NCBI GenBank assembly: GCA_963810305.1
Contig: CAWEMY010000006.1
Coordinates: forward strand, 1-64,000
Source: JACDCA01 sp963810305
GTDB taxonomy: Bacteria > Acidobacteriota > Vicinamibacteria > Vicinamibacterales > 2-12-FULL-66-21
Direction of reading: 5' to 3'
Length of the DNA: 64,000 nt
Numbering within the stretch: the first letter of the stretch is position 1; every line of letters begins with the position of its first letter. Position numbers and translations under genes: made by a program. Under the pieces are notes generated by a model, which was given only the letters and a program-made list of their open reading frames with translations, searched no databases and was not told the DNA's origin. This document shows, piece after piece, positions 28,488 to 41,461 of the stretch.

Positions 28488-29744
28488 GTGCAGGACGACG
28501 TGGTCGTGATGGTCCTTGCCGGGGGCGTCGGCGAGCGCCTCTATCCGCTCACGAAGGAGCGCGCGAAGCCGGCCGTGTACTTCGGGGGCCCCTACCGGAT
28601 CATCGACTTCACGCTGAGCAACTGCATCAACTCCGGATTTCGACGCATCTTCATTGCCCTCCAGTACAAATCGCTGTCGCTCAGCCGCCACCTTCGAATG
28701 GGCTGGAGCGTGGTCGCCGACGAGCTTGGTGAGTTCATCGAAATTCTCAGCCCGCAGAAACGGGTCGGCGAGCACTGGTATCGCGGAACGGCGGACGCGG
28801 TGTACCAGAACATGTATTCGTTGCTCCGGGAAAGTCCCCGCTATCTGATCGTGCTGTCGGGCGACCACGTCTACAAGATGGATTACGCACGAATGCTGCG
28901 CGTGCACCAGGAGCGCGGCGCCGGTGCGACGATCGGCGTGATCGAGGTCCCCTCGGAGCAGGCGTCACGGTTCGGCGTTCTGGAAACGGGCGAGGACGAC
29001 CGCATCACCGGTTTTCTCGAGAAGCCCAGGCACCTGGCGCCCGGCGCACAGGTGCTCGCGTCGATGGGGATTTACATCTTCAACATCGACGTCCTCGGCC
29101 CGGCGCTCGAGGAGGATGCGCGCCGTACCAGCACTCACGATTTCGGCAAGGACATCATTCCGGCGCTCGTGGAGAAATTCCCGGTGTTCGCCTACCGGTT
29201 CTATGACGAGAACAAGAAGGCGTCCAAGTACTGGCGTGACATCGGCACCCTGGACGCCTACTTCGACGCGAACATGGATCTCTGCCAGGTGAACCCCGAG
29301 TTCAACCTCTACGATCCGGAGTGGCCGCTCCGCACGCACCAGGTGCAGGCGCCTCCCGCGAAGTTCGTGTTCGCCGACGAAGGCCGCCGCTGCGGACAGG
29401 CCCTCGATTCGATCATCTCCGCCGGCTGTATCGTGTCCGGCAGCAGGATCGCCGGCAGCGTCCTCTGCCCGAACGTCCGTGTGCATAGTTACTGCGATAT
29501 CGACCAGAGCATTCTGATGCCGGGTGTGCGCGTCGGGCGGCACGCACGCATTCGCCGCGCCATCATCGATCGCGACGTGTTCATCCCGCGTGGCGCCTCC
29601 ATCGGCTACAACCACGAAGAGGATGGCCGACGACACACGGTGACTGAAAGCGGCATTGTGGTCGTCACGCGCGAAGACGAACCGTACATCGGACAGATCA
29701 GCGCCGACGCGCTCGCCCACGAAGCGGAATTCGACAGCCGATAG
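28488..29744 (+). CDS. glgC: Glucose-1-phosphate adenylyltransferase
   Basis: ADP-glucose pyrophosphorylase, the committed step of bacterial glycogen synthesis. A 418-residue protein from a GTG at 28488 (after GAAAGGG). The nucleotidyltransferase signature VLAGGVGERLYPLTKERAKPAVYFGG, IIDFTLSNCINSG and FLEKP are present, followed by a left-handed beta-helix (GCIVSGSRIAGSVLCPNVRVHS, RAIIDRDVFIPRG). The allosteric and catalytic regions look complete. No other glg gene is in the window. Confidence 0.95.
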   Translation: MQDDVVVMVLAGGVGERLYPLTKERAKPAVYFGGPYRIIDFTLSNCINSGFRRIFIALQYKSLSLSRHLRMGWSVVADELGEFIEILSPQKRVGEHWYRGTADAVYQNMYSLLRESPRYLIVLSGDHVYKMDYARMLRVHQERGAGATIGVIEVPSEQASRFGVLETGEDDRITGFLEKPRHLAPGAQVLASMGIYIFNIDVLGPALEEDARRTSTHDFGKDIIPALVEKFPVFAYRFYDENKKASKYWRDIGTLDAYFDANMDLCQVNPEFNLYDPEWPLRTHQVQAPPAKFVFADEGRRCGQALDSIISAGCIVSGSRIAGSVLCPNVRVHSYCDIDQSILMPGVRVGRHARIRRAIIDRDVFIPRGASIGYNHEEDGRRHTVTESGIVVVTREDEPYIGQISADALAHEAEFDSR

Positions 29745-29800
29745 TCAGTGGTCAATGATCAGTAATCAGTACATCAGTAACCAGTAGTCAGTAATCAGTC
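29742..29800 (+). repeat. CAGTAATCAGT iterated repeat between glgC and eno
   Basis: The glgC stop TAG opens a run of AGTCAGTGG, CAATGATCAGTAATCAG and CAGTAACCAGTAGTCAG words of 7-8 bases. It is AT-richer than its surroundings and ends before the eno Shine-Dalgarno. Confidence 0.55.
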
Positions 29801-29813
29801 CTTTGGAGCTTGC

Positions 29814-31112
29814 TTGAAAATTCAGCGGATCGTCGGACGGGAGATTCTGGATTCGCGTGGCAACCCCACGGTCGAAGTGGACGTCATCCTGGAGGGAGGC
29901 GCGCGCGGGCGTGCCGCGGTGCCGTCGGGAGCGTCGACCGGCCAGCGGGAGGCGCTCGAGCTGCGCGATGGAGACAAGAAACGCTTCGTTGGCAAAGGGG
30001 TCTCGAAAGCCGTTTCGCACGTCAACGGTGAAATGGCGGCCGCACTCGCGGGACGCGAGGCGGATCAGCGCGCGATAGATGCCGCGATGATCGAGATGGA
30101 CGGGACGCCGAACAAGGGCCGTCTCGGTGCCAACGCCATGCTTGGCGTGTCGATGGCGCTGGCGCGGGCGGCAGCGGCGGCGGCCGGTGTTCCTCTCTAT
30201 CGCCATATCGCCGCCCTCTATCGGGGAGGCGCCGCGCTGTCGTTGCCGGTGCCGATGATGAACATCCTGAACGGGGGCGCCCACGCGGACAGCAGCGTGG
30301 ACTTCCAGGAATTCATGGTGATGGCGCCGGCGGCGACGTCCTTCTCGGAAGGTCTCCGCTACGGAGTCGAGATCTTTCACGCGCTCCGCGGGATCCTGAA
30401 GAAAAAAGGGCATTCCACCGGCGTCGGCGACGAAGGGGGATTCGCACCGAGCCTCAAGGCGAATCAGGAAGCGCTGGACGTGGTGCTCGAGGCTGTCAAC
30501 GCGGCGGGCTTCAAGGCCGGCGCGGACGTATTCATCGCGCTCGACGTCGCTGCCAGCGAGCTGTGGAATGAAGAAACCCGCAAGTACGATTTCAAGAAGT
30601 CCCGCGAGAAAACACGCACCTCCGACGAGATGATTGCGCTGTGGCAGGACTGGGTCCGGCAGTACCCGATCATTTCGATCGAGGACGGGCTCGCCGAGGG
30701 GGACTGGGAAGGCTGGCAGGCGCTCACCAAGGCGATGGGCGATCGCATCCAGCTCGTGGGAGACGACCTGTTCGTCACCAACCCCGAGATTCTGGAGCGC
30801 GGTATCCGCGACGGCGTCTGTAACGCGATCCTCGTCAAGTTGAACCAGATCGGCACCGTTACTGAAACGCTCGATGCGGTTGCCATGGCGCGCGATGCCA
30901 ATTACGCCGCGGTCATCTCCCACAGATCCGGGGAGACGGAAGACACCACGATCGCCGACCTTGCGGTCGGCACTGGTGCGGGTCAAATAAAAACCGGATC
31001 TGCCAGCCGCACCGATCGCGTCGCGAAATACAACCAGTTACTGCGTATCGAGGAGGAGCTGGGCGCGAGCGCCCGCTTCGCGGGCAAGAGCGCGATCAGA
31101 GCGCAGTTTTGA
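29814..31112 (+). CDS. eno: Enolase
   Basis: Converts 2-phosphoglycerate to phosphoenolpyruvate. 432 residues from a TTG at 29814, with TTTGGAG just upstream (KIQRIVGREILDSRGNPTVEV). The catalytic GDEGGFAPS, metal-binding DVAASE, SIEDGLAE and GDDLFVTNP, and the signature ILVKLNQIGTVTET are all present, as are SHRSGETED and the catalytic-loop ASTG-type region. It precedes gpmI, so the two consecutive lower-glycolysis enzymes are adjacent. Confidence 0.97.
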   Translation: MKIQRIVGREILDSRGNPTVEVDVILEGGARGRAAVPSGASTGQREALELRDGDKKRFVGKGVSKAVSHVNGEMAAALAGREADQRAIDAAMIEMDGTPNKGRLGANAMLGVSMALARAAAAAAGVPLYRHIAALYRGGAALSLPVPMMNILNGGAHADSSVDFQEFMVMAPAATSFSEGLRYGVEIFHALRGILKKKGHSTGVGDEGGFAPSLKANQEALDVVLEAVNAAGFKAGADVFIALDVAASELWNEETRKYDFKKSREKTRTSDEMIALWQDWVRQYPIISIEDGLAEGDWEGWQALTKAMGDRIQLVGDDLFVTNPEILERGIRDGVCNAILVKLNQIGTVTETLDAVAMARDANYAAVISHRSGETEDTTIADLAVGTGAGQIKTGSASRTDRVAKYNQLLRIEEELGASARFAGKSAIRAQF

Positions 31113-31143
31113 ATGGTGACTGTTACCGGGTGATTGTTAATTG
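31113..31143 (+). repeat. Short GTGACTGTTA / GTGATTGTTA repeat
   Basis: The eno-gpmI gap consists of two related decamers, GTGACTGTTA and GTGATTGTTA, resembling a short version of the iterated intergenic words found elsewhere. Confidence 0.35.
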
Positions 31144-32679
31144 ATGCCGCCGGTCGTCCTGCTCGTCCTCGATGGTTTCGGCATTCGGGAAGAACGGGAG
31201 CACAACGCCATCGCGCTCGCACGCACTCCCGTCTATGACGAGTTGCTGGCGCGGTACCCGCACGCATCCCTCGTCGCGTCGGGCGAAGCGGTTGGCCTCC
31301 CGGCCGGCCAGATGGGCAACTCAGAGGTCGGCCACACCAACATGGGCGCCGGACGCGTCGTGTATCAGGACCTGACGCGCATCGACAAGGCGATCCAGGA
31401 CGGCGCTCTCGAGTCGAATGCCGCCCTCCAGGCCTCCATGGCCCGCTGCGCTGACGGAGCGAGCGCGCTCCACCTCATCGGGCTTGTTTCGGACGGCGGC
31501 GTCCACAGTCACCAGCGGCATCTGCACGCGCTGATCGGCCTCGCCGGCAAACGGCGCACACCACGCGTGTTCGTGCACGCGATCACAGACGGCCGCGACG
31601 CGTCGCCGGCCGGCAGCGTCCGGTATATCCCGCAACTCGAAGAGGCGCTCGCGAATGCCGGGACGGGACGGATCGCCACCGTAGTCGGTCGCTACTACGC
31701 GATGGACCGTGACAAGCGCTGGGAGCGGACTGCGCTCGCGTACAACGCGATCGTCGGCGGCGTCGCCGAGGTCACCTCTCGTAGCGCGCTCGAGGCGGTG
31801 ACCGCGTCGCACGCAGCCGGGATCACTGACGAATTCATCCGTCCTGTCGTCATCACCGCGGCCGACGGCGCGCCAACCGGACCAATCCACGACGGCGACT
31901 CCGTCATCTTCTTCAACTTCCGTGCGGACCGCGCCCGCCAACTGACCCGCGCGATCGCGCTCGCTGATTTCGATGGCTTCGAGCGGCGGACTCGCCCGAC
32001 CGTCCATGTCACGACGATGACGATCTACGACCGGACGTTCGGTCTGCCGGTCGTGTTCGAGCAGGAGAGCCTTACTGGAAACTTCGCTGACGTCCTCGCC
32101 GAAGCCCAAAAGACGAACCTGCGCCTTGCGGAAACCGAGAAGTACGCACACGTAACCTATTTTTTCAATTGCGGTCGAGAGGAGCCCTATCCCGCCGAGG
32201 ATCGCATTCTCGTGCCCTCGCAGAAGGTTGCGACCTACGACCTGATGCCGCAGATGAGCGCGCAGGGAATCGCCGACACGCTGGTCGCCGATATTCAGAG
32301 CGGGACGCACGACGTCGTCATCTGCAATTTCGCGAATGCCGACATGGTGGGCCACACCGGCAGCCTGCCGGCGACCATCACCGCCGTCGAGACCCTCGAT
32401 CGGTGCATGGGGGAGATCCTGACGGTCCTGCGCAAGGCCGGTGGCACCGCCATCGTTACCGCGGACCACGGGAATGCCGAGCAGATGTGGGATTCGGAGC
32501 TGAACGCGCCGCATACCGCGCACACCTCGAACCCGGTGCCTGTGATCCTGTGCGATGAACGGTATCGTGGGAAACGGCTGCGGAACGGCAGCCTGCGTGA
32601 CGTGGCACCAACGCTCCTGGAGCTGCTGGAGCTGACGAGCTCCCCGGGAATGACGGGAAGCTCGTTGATTGAACCGTAG
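31144..32679 (+). CDS. gpmI: 2,3-bisphosphoglycerate-independent phosphoglycerate mutase
   Basis: Interconverts 3- and 2-phosphoglycerate using manganese, without cofactor. About 511 residues (start ATG 31144, or the adjoining TTG 31141). Alkaline-phosphatase-fold motifs: LLVLDGFGIRE, the catalytic Ser in GQMGNSEVGHTNMGAGR, DGRDASP, NFRADRARQL, NADMVGHTGSLPATI and TADHGNAEQMWD. Its TAG stop lies in the GTAG head of a REP. It works next to enolase in lower glycolysis. Confidence 0.96.
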   Translation: MPPVVLLVLDGFGIREEREHNAIALARTPVYDELLARYPHASLVASGEAVGLPAGQMGNSEVGHTNMGAGRVVYQDLTRIDKAIQDGALESNAALQASMARCADGASALHLIGLVSDGGVHSHQRHLHALIGLAGKRRTPRVFVHAITDGRDASPAGSVRYIPQLEEALANAGTGRIATVVGRYYAMDRDKRWERTALAYNAIVGGVAEVTSRSALEAVTASHAAGITDEFIRPVVITAADGAPTGPIHDGDSVIFFNFRADRARQLTRAIALADFDGFERRTRPTVHVTTMTIYDRTFGLPVVFEQESLTGNFADVLAEAQKTNLRLAETEKYAHVTYFFNCGREEPYPAEDRILVPSQKVATYDLMPQMSAQGIADTLVADIQSGTHDVVICNFANADMVGHTGSLPATITAVETLDRCMGEILTVLRKAGGTAIVTADHGNAEQMWDSELNAPHTAHTSNPVPVILCDERYRGKRLRNGSLRDVAPTLLELLELTSSPGMTGSSLIEP

Positions 32680-32739
32680 TCCAGGCCTTCAGGCCTGTGG
32701 CACGTGCCCTTTCGCCGATGCAGCCCAGGGCTGGACTAC
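32675..32739. repeat. Inverted pair of GTAG-type REPs between convergent genes
   Basis: Plus-strand REP (GTAG at 32676-32679, palindrome CAGGCC-TTCA-GGCCTG) and minus-strand REP (GTAG read from 32739 to 32736, CAGCCC-T-GGGCTG) face each other. Each GTAG provides the TAG stop of its gene: gpmI at 32677-32679 and the hypothetical gene at 32738-32736. Confidence 0.85.
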
Positions 32740-33047
32740 TCGACTTCTTTTTCCTGCGGCTCGTCGGCGGCGATGCGCAGCGAGCGGAGGAACCGCTTGT
32801 CGTTGGCGCTGATCTCGAAATTGCGGCGGTCCACGGCCCGGGTGGTTTTGGTGATGGTCCCAACCTTCTGCAGCGCGTTCTGATTGGACCGGCTGGCGAA
32901 GCCGATCACTGCTTCCAGCGCTACTTTCATCTCGAATCCGGCCGCCCTGGCGCGCTCCCGGCAGGCTTCGACTCTGGCATCCTCGGCGATGGCGGCGGCA
33001 ATGGCGTCCGAGAGTTCTCGGGCCAGCCGATTCACGACGTCGTCCAT
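32736..33047 (-). CDS. Small hypothetical protein
   Basis: A 103-residue helical protein (MDDVVNRLARELSDAIAAAIAEDARVEACRERARAAGFEM) with a good GAGGAGG ribosome site just before its ATG. It has a charged C terminus ADEPQEKEVE and no membrane or catalytic motif. The N-terminal helix resembles small regulatory or phasin-like proteins only superficially. The stop codon falls in a REP. Function unknown. Confidence 0.65.
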   Translation of the reverse strand: MDDVVNRLARELSDAIAAAIAEDARVEACRERARAAGFEMKVALEAVIGFASRSNQNALQKVGTITKTTRAVDRRNFEISANDKRFLRSLRIAADEPQEKEVE

Positions 33048-33262
33048 TTCAGAACCTCCTCAGCGCCGCCGGAGCTGGGATACCGGGGCGTCTCCCGAGC
33101 ACATACTGCCTCCGGGGCCGGTGGCAGGACTCGAGCGACAAAGTTGTCCATATGAAGGATTTGGAGCTGGGGAACTCAGCAACATTGTAAGGATGCCCCG
33201 GATGAGTGTCAATGGCTTGGCCGCAATATCTTGGGGTCAACGGCGCCGGACCACCAACTGGT

Positions 33263-33268
33263 TACAAT
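33263..33268 (+). promoter_or_regulatory. -10 box close to the mutase start
   Basis: TACAAT ten bases before ATG 33279. It overlaps an earlier ATG at 33267, which favours 33279 as the true start. Confidence 0.45.
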
Positions 33269-33278
33269 GACACCGACG

Positions 33279-34836
33279 ATGCCGACCGACCGGCCGTTTG
33301 CCGATTCAGCTGATCTGAACGACTGGGACCAAGCAGCTGAGCTTGGGATGCCAGGCGAGTTCCCATACACCCGTGGGCATCCAGCCGACCATGTACCGCG
33401 GCCGGCTGTGGACGATGCGGCAATATGCCGGCTTTGGCACTGCGTCGGAATCTAACCAGAGATATCGGTATCTGCTGGCTCAAGGAGTATCCGGCCTCAG
33501 CGTCGCCTTCGACTTACCGACCCAGATGGGGTACGACTCCGATCATTTCCTGGCCGGAGGCGAAGTCGGACGCGTCGGCGTGGCGATCGACTCGATCGAG
33601 GACATGTCGGAGCTTTTCGACGGCATACCGCTCGGACGGGTCTCGACGTCGATGACGATCAATGCAACCGCGATCATCCTGCTCGCCCTGTATGTGGCTG
33701 TCGCGCGGCGCCAGGGGGTGGCAATCGCCACTCTTTCAGGGACGATCCAGAACGACATCCTCAAGGAATACGTCGCTCGCGGCACCTACATCTATCCCCC
33801 GCGCGCATCGCTGCGGATCGTTACCGACATTTTCGCGTTCTGCGAGCGGGAACTGCCCAACTGGAACACGATTTCGATCAGCGGCTACCACATTCGCGAG
33901 GCGGGCTCGACGGCGGTGCAGGAAGTGGCGTTCACGTTCGCCAATGCGATCGCGTACGTGCAAGCCGCGATCGACGCAGGGCTGGACGTCAACCGCTTCG
34001 GGCAGCGTCTGTCGTTCTTTTTCAACGCACACAACGATTTTCTGGAGGAAGTCGCCAAGTTTCGTGCCGCACGGCGGCTCTGGGCGCGGATCATGCGCGA
34101 TCGCTTTGGTGTGACCAGCCCGCGCGCGCAGCAGCTGCGCTTTCACACGCAGACCGCCGGCAGCACACTCACGGCACAACAACCCGACAACAACATCGTC
34201 CGCGTGGCCATCCAGGCGCTGGCAGCGGTGCTTGGCGGGACGCAGTCGCTCCACTGCAACGGGCGCGACGAAGCGCTCGCGCTTCCAACCGAGGAAGCGG
34301 CTCGCGTGGCGCTGCGCACCCAGCAGGTGATCGCACACGAAAGCGGCGTCGTCAACACCGTCGATCCACTCGCAGGATCCTACGCCGTCGAGCAATTGAC
34401 CAATACGATCGAAGCAGGCGCACGGGAGCTGCTCGACCGTGTGGAGGCAGTCGGCGGCACGCTGTCGGCAATCGAGCAGGGAATCATCCAACGCGAAATT
34501 CAGGAATCCGCCTATCGCGCGCAGCAGCGGATCGATACCGGCGAATCGATCGTCGTCGGCATGAATCGGTATACGACTGACGACGCGGCCAGAATCGAGA
34601 TGCTGCAGATTGATGCCGGCGTCGAGCAGCGGCAGGTGGACCGGGTTCGGGCTGTTCGTGCGTCCCGAAGCGCGAGCGACTGGCAGCGCGCGATGGACGA
34701 CGTGTCAAAGGCAGCGAACGAAGGACTCAATCTCGTGCCGTCGATCATTACCGCAGTCGAAGCGCGCGCCACACTCGGCGAGATTTCCGACGCGATGCGA
34801 TCGGTCTTCGGCGAGCACGAAGAGATCGATGTCTGA
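33279..34836 (+). CDS. Methylmalonyl-CoA mutase family, large (substrate-binding) subunit, one frameshift
   Basis: About 519 residues starting MPTDRPFADSADLNDWDQAAELGMPGEFPYTRG. The frame breaks near 33374 and resumes at IQPTMYRGRLWTMRQYAGFG. The TIM-barrel motifs GVSGLSVAFDLPTQMGYDSD, SGTIQNDILKEYVARGTYIYPP, ISGYHIREAGSTA and GTQSLHCNGRDEALALPTEEAARVALRTQQV identify the acyl-CoA mutase family. The C-terminal cobalamin-binding domain (DxHxxG) is absent, so it must pair with a separate small subunit not in this window. Substrate may be methylmalonyl-CoA or isobutyryl-CoA. Confidence 0.9.
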
Positions 34837-35842
34837 ATCGCGGGGCGCGGGGCGCGGGGCGCGGAGCGCGTCCCCGCTCCTTTCGGTTGCCAACCTTACC
34901 GCTGGCTTCGACGTCCAGGGACGCTTCATCCCGGCGGTCATCAACGTCAGCTTCGATATCTCTCCGGGGGAAACCCTGTGCATCGTCGGCGAATCCGGCA
35001 GCGGCAAGTCCGTTACTGCGCTGTCGATCATCCGGCTGGTGCCTCCGCCGGGGCGAATAGCGGCAGGGACGTTGAGCTTCGGCGGCCAGGATCTGATGAA
35101 ATTCGACGAGCGGGAGCTGCAGCGGGTTCGAGGCGCGGAAATCGGGTTCGTTTTTCAGGAACCGATGACCGCACTCAATCCGGTCATGACCATCGGCAGC
35201 CAGATCGAAGAAACCCTCCGCGTTCACGACCGCGCGACTCGCCGGACGGCGCGGGCAAGGGCAGTCGAGCTCCTCGATTCGGTCAGCGTGCCCGAACCGC
35301 AGCGGCGTGTCGTCGAGTATCCCCATCAGCTCTCCGGCGGCCTCCGGCAGCGTGCGCTGATCGCGATGGCGCTCGCCTGCGAGCCAAAACTTCTGATTGC
35401 GGACGAACCCACGACTGCACTCGACGTGACGATCCAGGCACAGATCCTCGACCTGCTGCGCACCATGCAGAAGCGCCTCGGCCTGGCACTGCTCCTCATC
35501 ACGCACGATCTCGGGGTGGTCGCCGAGATGGCCGACCGCGTCTGCGTCATGTACGCGGGGCGGATCGTCGAGCGTGCCCCGGTGAAGGAATTGTTCGCGG
35601 ATCCCAGGCATCCATATACGAAGGGACTACTTGGATCGATCCCCGGCGGAGGGCCAGGAACACGGCTGCGTGCCATTGAGGGCACCGTGCCCCGGCTCGG
35701 ATCGCTGCCTCCCGGCTGCTCGTTCACGCCCCGATGCCCATCTCGGTTCGAGCCGTGCCCCACGGCACATCCGGGTGACACCGTTTTCGAGCACGGCCGA
35801 ACGGTGAAGTGCTACCTGCACGGCCCCGCAGTGGAGTCATGA
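34829..35842 (+). CDS. Peptide/nickel ABC transporter ATPase, OppD/DppD type
   Basis: A 337-residue ATPase with Walker A GESGSGKSV, Q-loop GFVFQEPMTALNP, signature LSGGLRQR, Walker B LLIADEPTTALD and an OppC_terminal-like region holding the cysteine motif CSFTPRCPSRFEPCPTAHP. The start overlaps the mutase stop by eight bases. Residues 5-13 (RGAGRGARS) are encoded by GGGGCGCG repeat DNA, absent from relatives. It couples to the next gene by ATGA. No permease or binding protein is adjacent. Confidence 0.92.
   Translation: MSESRGAGRGARSASPLLSVANLTAGFDVQGRFIPAVINVSFDISPGETLCIVGESGSGKSVTALSIIRLVPPPGRIAAGTLSFGGQDLMKFDERELQRVRGAEIGFVFQEPMTALNPVMTIGSQIEETLRVHDRATRRTARARAVELLDSVSVPEPQRRVVEYPHQLSGGLRQRALIAMALACEPKLLIADEPTTALDVTIQAQILDLLRTMQKRLGLALLLITHDLGVVAEMADRVCVMYAGRIVERAPVKELFADPRHPYTKGLLGSIPGGGPGTRLRAIEGTVPRLGSLPPGCSFTPRCPSRFEPCPTAHPGDTVFEHGRTVKCYLHGPAVES
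34838..34872 (+). repeat. GGGGCGCG iterated repeat read into a protein N terminus
   Basis: CGGGGCGCGGGGCGCGGGGC-type repeat with a GCGGAGCGCG end, spanning the mutase stop and the first codons of the ATPase. Confidence 0.6.
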
Positions 35843-36736
35843 AGGACGCCGCGGGTCCTCTGCTCGAGGTTCGCAACCTCACAAAGGAGTTCACGAGAAA
35901 GAAGGGGCTTTTCGGAACGGCGACAAGCCTGCGGGCAGTCGACCGGGTCACGTTCGACGTCGCCGAGGGAGAGACCTTCGGCCTGGTCGGCGAATCCGGC
36001 AGCGGCAAGACGACGACTGGCCGCTGCATCCTGCGGTTGATCGAACCGACGTCTGGCGAGATCCGGTTCCGCGGTGAGGACGTACTCGCGTTCTCGAAGG
36101 GACGAATGCGGCAGGCGCGGCGGGAGATGCAGATCGTCTTCCAGGATCCCTATTCGTCGCTCAACCCGCGCATGCGAGTGGGGACGATTGTCGAGGAGCC
36201 GCTGGTCATCCACCGCATGGGCAGCAAGTCAGAACGCCAGGCCCGGGTGCGCGAGCTGTTCGAACTCGTCGGTCTGGATCCATCGCAACTTGACGCGATA
36301 TCCCCATCAGTTCAGCGGCGGTCAGCGGCAGCGGATCGGGCTGGCGCGCGCGCTCGCCCTCAACCCGTCACTGATCATCGCCGACGAACCGGTTTCCGCG
36401 CTCGATGTTTCGGTGCAGGCGCAGGTGATCAATCTGCTGATGGATCTTCAGGAACGCCTCAAACTGACTTACCTGTTCATCGCGCACGACCTGCGGCTGG
36501 TCGAACACATCTGCACGCGGCTCGCCGTGATGTATCTCGGGCGCATCGTCGAAATGGGAAGCGCGGAGGCAATCTTTGCAGCCCCCGCGCATCCGTACAC
36601 GCGCGCGCTGCTGTCCGCGATTCCGGTGCCTGACCCGAACGCACAAAGAAAGCGTGTGGTGTTGGATCCTTCGACATTCGACCGGCATGCCCCGCTCAAA
36701 GAAGTCGCATCAGGGCATTTCGCGGCGGTTGGGTGA
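35839..36736 (+). CDS. Peptide/nickel ABC transporter ATPase, OppF/DppF type, one frameshift
   Basis: Second ATPase of an Opp/Dpp heterodimer, about 298 residues. N-terminal part: LLEVRNLTKEFTRKKGLFG, Walker A GESGSGKTT, VFQDPYSSLNPRM. The frame breaks near 36300 and resumes at YPHQFSGGQRQRIGLARAL, with Walker B LIIADEPVSALD, H-loop FIAHDLRLVEHI, MYLGRIVEMG and HPYTRALLSAIP. The start overlaps the OppD-like stop (ATGA). The break sits between Q-loop and signature, so an intact gene is expected. Confidence 0.9.
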
Positions 36737-36827
36737 AACAGGCCTAGAATTTTTCTTAGAGAATTCGTGCCTTCGAGACTTCGTCGCTTCGTGCGGTGGC
36801 GAAGCCACTCCGTGCCAGCCGTTGATC

Positions 36828-37515
36828 CTACGCAGCCCGTCGAACGTCCTTCTCTACCTGTCCGTCGCGAATGTGGATGGCTCGATGTGCGTAGGCGGCA
36901 ATGTCGGCTTCGTGCGTCACGAGGACGATGGTGTTGCCGCCTTCGTGAAGTCGGTCGAAGACCCCCATGATTTCGTTGCCGGTCTTTGAATCCAGATTCC
37001 CCGTCGGCTCGTCGGCCAGCAGGATCGAGGGGTTGTTGACAAGAGCGCGAGCGATCGCCACGCGCTGCCGCTGGCCGCCCGAGAGCTCATTCGGGCGATG
37101 GCTCGCGCGCGGGATCAGATCGACCTTGTCGAGTGCCTGGCGCGCGCGCTCCTGCCGCTCCTTGCTCGGCATGCCCGCATAGATCAACGGCAGCTCGACG
37201 TTGTGCAGCGCGGTCGCGCGCGGGAGCAGGTTGAAGGTCTGGAAAACGAACCCGATTTCCTGATTCCGGATCTGGGCGAGATCGTCGTCGTTCATGTCGG
37301 CGACCTCCTTGTCGTTCAGCAGGTAGCTGCCTTTGCGACGGCGTGTCGAGGCATCCGATCAAGTTCATGAGCGTCGACTTGCCGGAGCCCGACGGGCCCA
37401 TGATGGCGACGTATTCGCCGCGCTCGATGGTGATCGACACCCCGCGCAGGGCGTGGATCTCCTCCTCACCCATCACGTAGGTCTTCCACAGATCGCGTGT
37501 CTCAATCATCGGCAC
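36828..37515 (-). CDS. ABC transporter ATPase, MacB/LolD type, one frameshift
   Basis: About 229 residues: MPMIETRDLWKTYVMG, EIHALRGVSITIERGEYVAIMG, Walker A GPSGSGKST, MNLIGCLDTPS, then a one-base break near 37340, resuming SYLLNDKEVADMNDDDLAQ, IGFVFQTFNLLPRATALHNVELPL, signature LSGGQRQR, Walker B ILLADEPTGNLD and a THE/AD end. This subfamily pairs with MacB/FtsX-type permeases, but none is adjacent; the ADOP gene 35 kb away is the only permease of that fold here. It follows acs with almost no gap. A start at 37509 is also possible. Confidence 0.9.
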
Positions 37516-37517
37516 GA

Positions 37518-39468
<1,951 letters not shown>

Positions 39469-39493
39469 GACGGCAAGACCCGGTTTGCTGGGT

Positions 39494-39517
39494 CGTGCGG
39501 CTAAAGCCGGACCCTAC
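39494..39517 (-). repeat. GTAG-type REP giving a stop codon
   Basis: On the minus strand GTAG (39517-39514) then GGTCCGGC-TTTA-GCCGCAC, a degenerate member of the purD REP family. Its TAG is the stop of the small membrane protein gene. Confidence 0.7.
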
Positions 39518-40019
39518 ATGGCGACGCCGGGATCATGGGGGATCACGGTCGGCGGCTGCGGCGGCGCCTTGCGGTTGAAGATCGCAACACCCAGCAGACC
39601 GCCAAGCAATCCGAACACCGCGCTGATCACCACGTTGACCAACGCGAAGATACCCTGGACGGCGCCGCCAGCGACGGTGCGCTGCATCATGTCGCGCATC
39701 TCGGCAGGTACGTCCGGGTTGCTCTCGAGGATGCGTGAGATCCACTCCTGCTGCAGCGGTCCGAGCATCATCTGGATGGGAATGGAGAGCACCGCACCGA
39801 TGATCCCCCCGAGCAGACCGGCAAGAAGACCGACGAGGGCGCCTTCCGCGGCATTGATCTGCCCGTGGTAACTCTGCTGCCGCAGGTACACCGCCAGCAC
39901 GCCGCCGGCGACGATCCAGAGACAGCAGCAGCAGTTGCCTGCATTGATCACCGGCAGCGCGGAGAGCACGCCGATGAACAAACCGCCGAGGAGGACCGGC
40001 TGCGTTCTGCCTGAATCCA

Positions 40020-40020
<1 letters not shown>
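39514..40020 (-). CDS. Small polytopic membrane protein (CCCC motif)
   Basis: A 168-residue protein with about four membrane helices. The first (VLLGGLFIGVLSALPVINAG) leads into NCCCCLWIVAGGVLAVYL, a four-cysteine motif found in uncharacterised acidobacterial relatives; later segments are GALVGLLAGLLGGIIGAVLS and FALVNVVISAVFGLLGGLLG. The C terminus is proline-rich (KAPPQPPTVIP). It overlaps the inositol-phosphate synthase stop by one base (TGATG). Function unknown. Confidence 0.75.
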
Positions 40021-41333
<1,313 letters not shown>

Positions 41334-41341
41334 GGGAAAGA

Positions 41342-41347
41342 ACTATA
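41342..41347 (-). promoter_or_regulatory. -10 box before the inositol-phosphate synthase gene
   Basis: TATAGT on the minus strand (41347-41342), eight bases before GTG 41333, no Shine-Dalgarno between. A GGGGCGCG repeat tract at 41368-41402 lies upstream. Confidence 0.5.
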
Positions 41348-41367
41348 TCACCCGGTTCGCGGGGTGC

Positions 41368-41402
41368 TGGGCGCGGAGCGCGGGGCGCGGAGCGCGGGGC
41401 GA
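41368..41402. repeat. GGGCGCGGAGCGCG iterated repeat
   Basis: Tandem GGGCGCGGAGCGCGGGGCGC-type words in the divergent region between inositol-phosphate synthase and the methyltransferase, of the same class as 17175 and 34838. Confidence 0.6.
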
Positions 41403-41445
41403 GTGCCCGGTCGCCCGGTCGGCCTCGGAGCTGGAGGGGTGCGGA

Positions 41446-41451
41446 TATCAT
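41446..41451 (+). promoter_or_regulatory. -10 box before the methyltransferase gene
   Basis: TATCAT ten bases before ATG 41462, without a Shine-Dalgarno in between. Confidence 0.45.
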
Positions 41452-41461
41452 CTGGGCCGAA

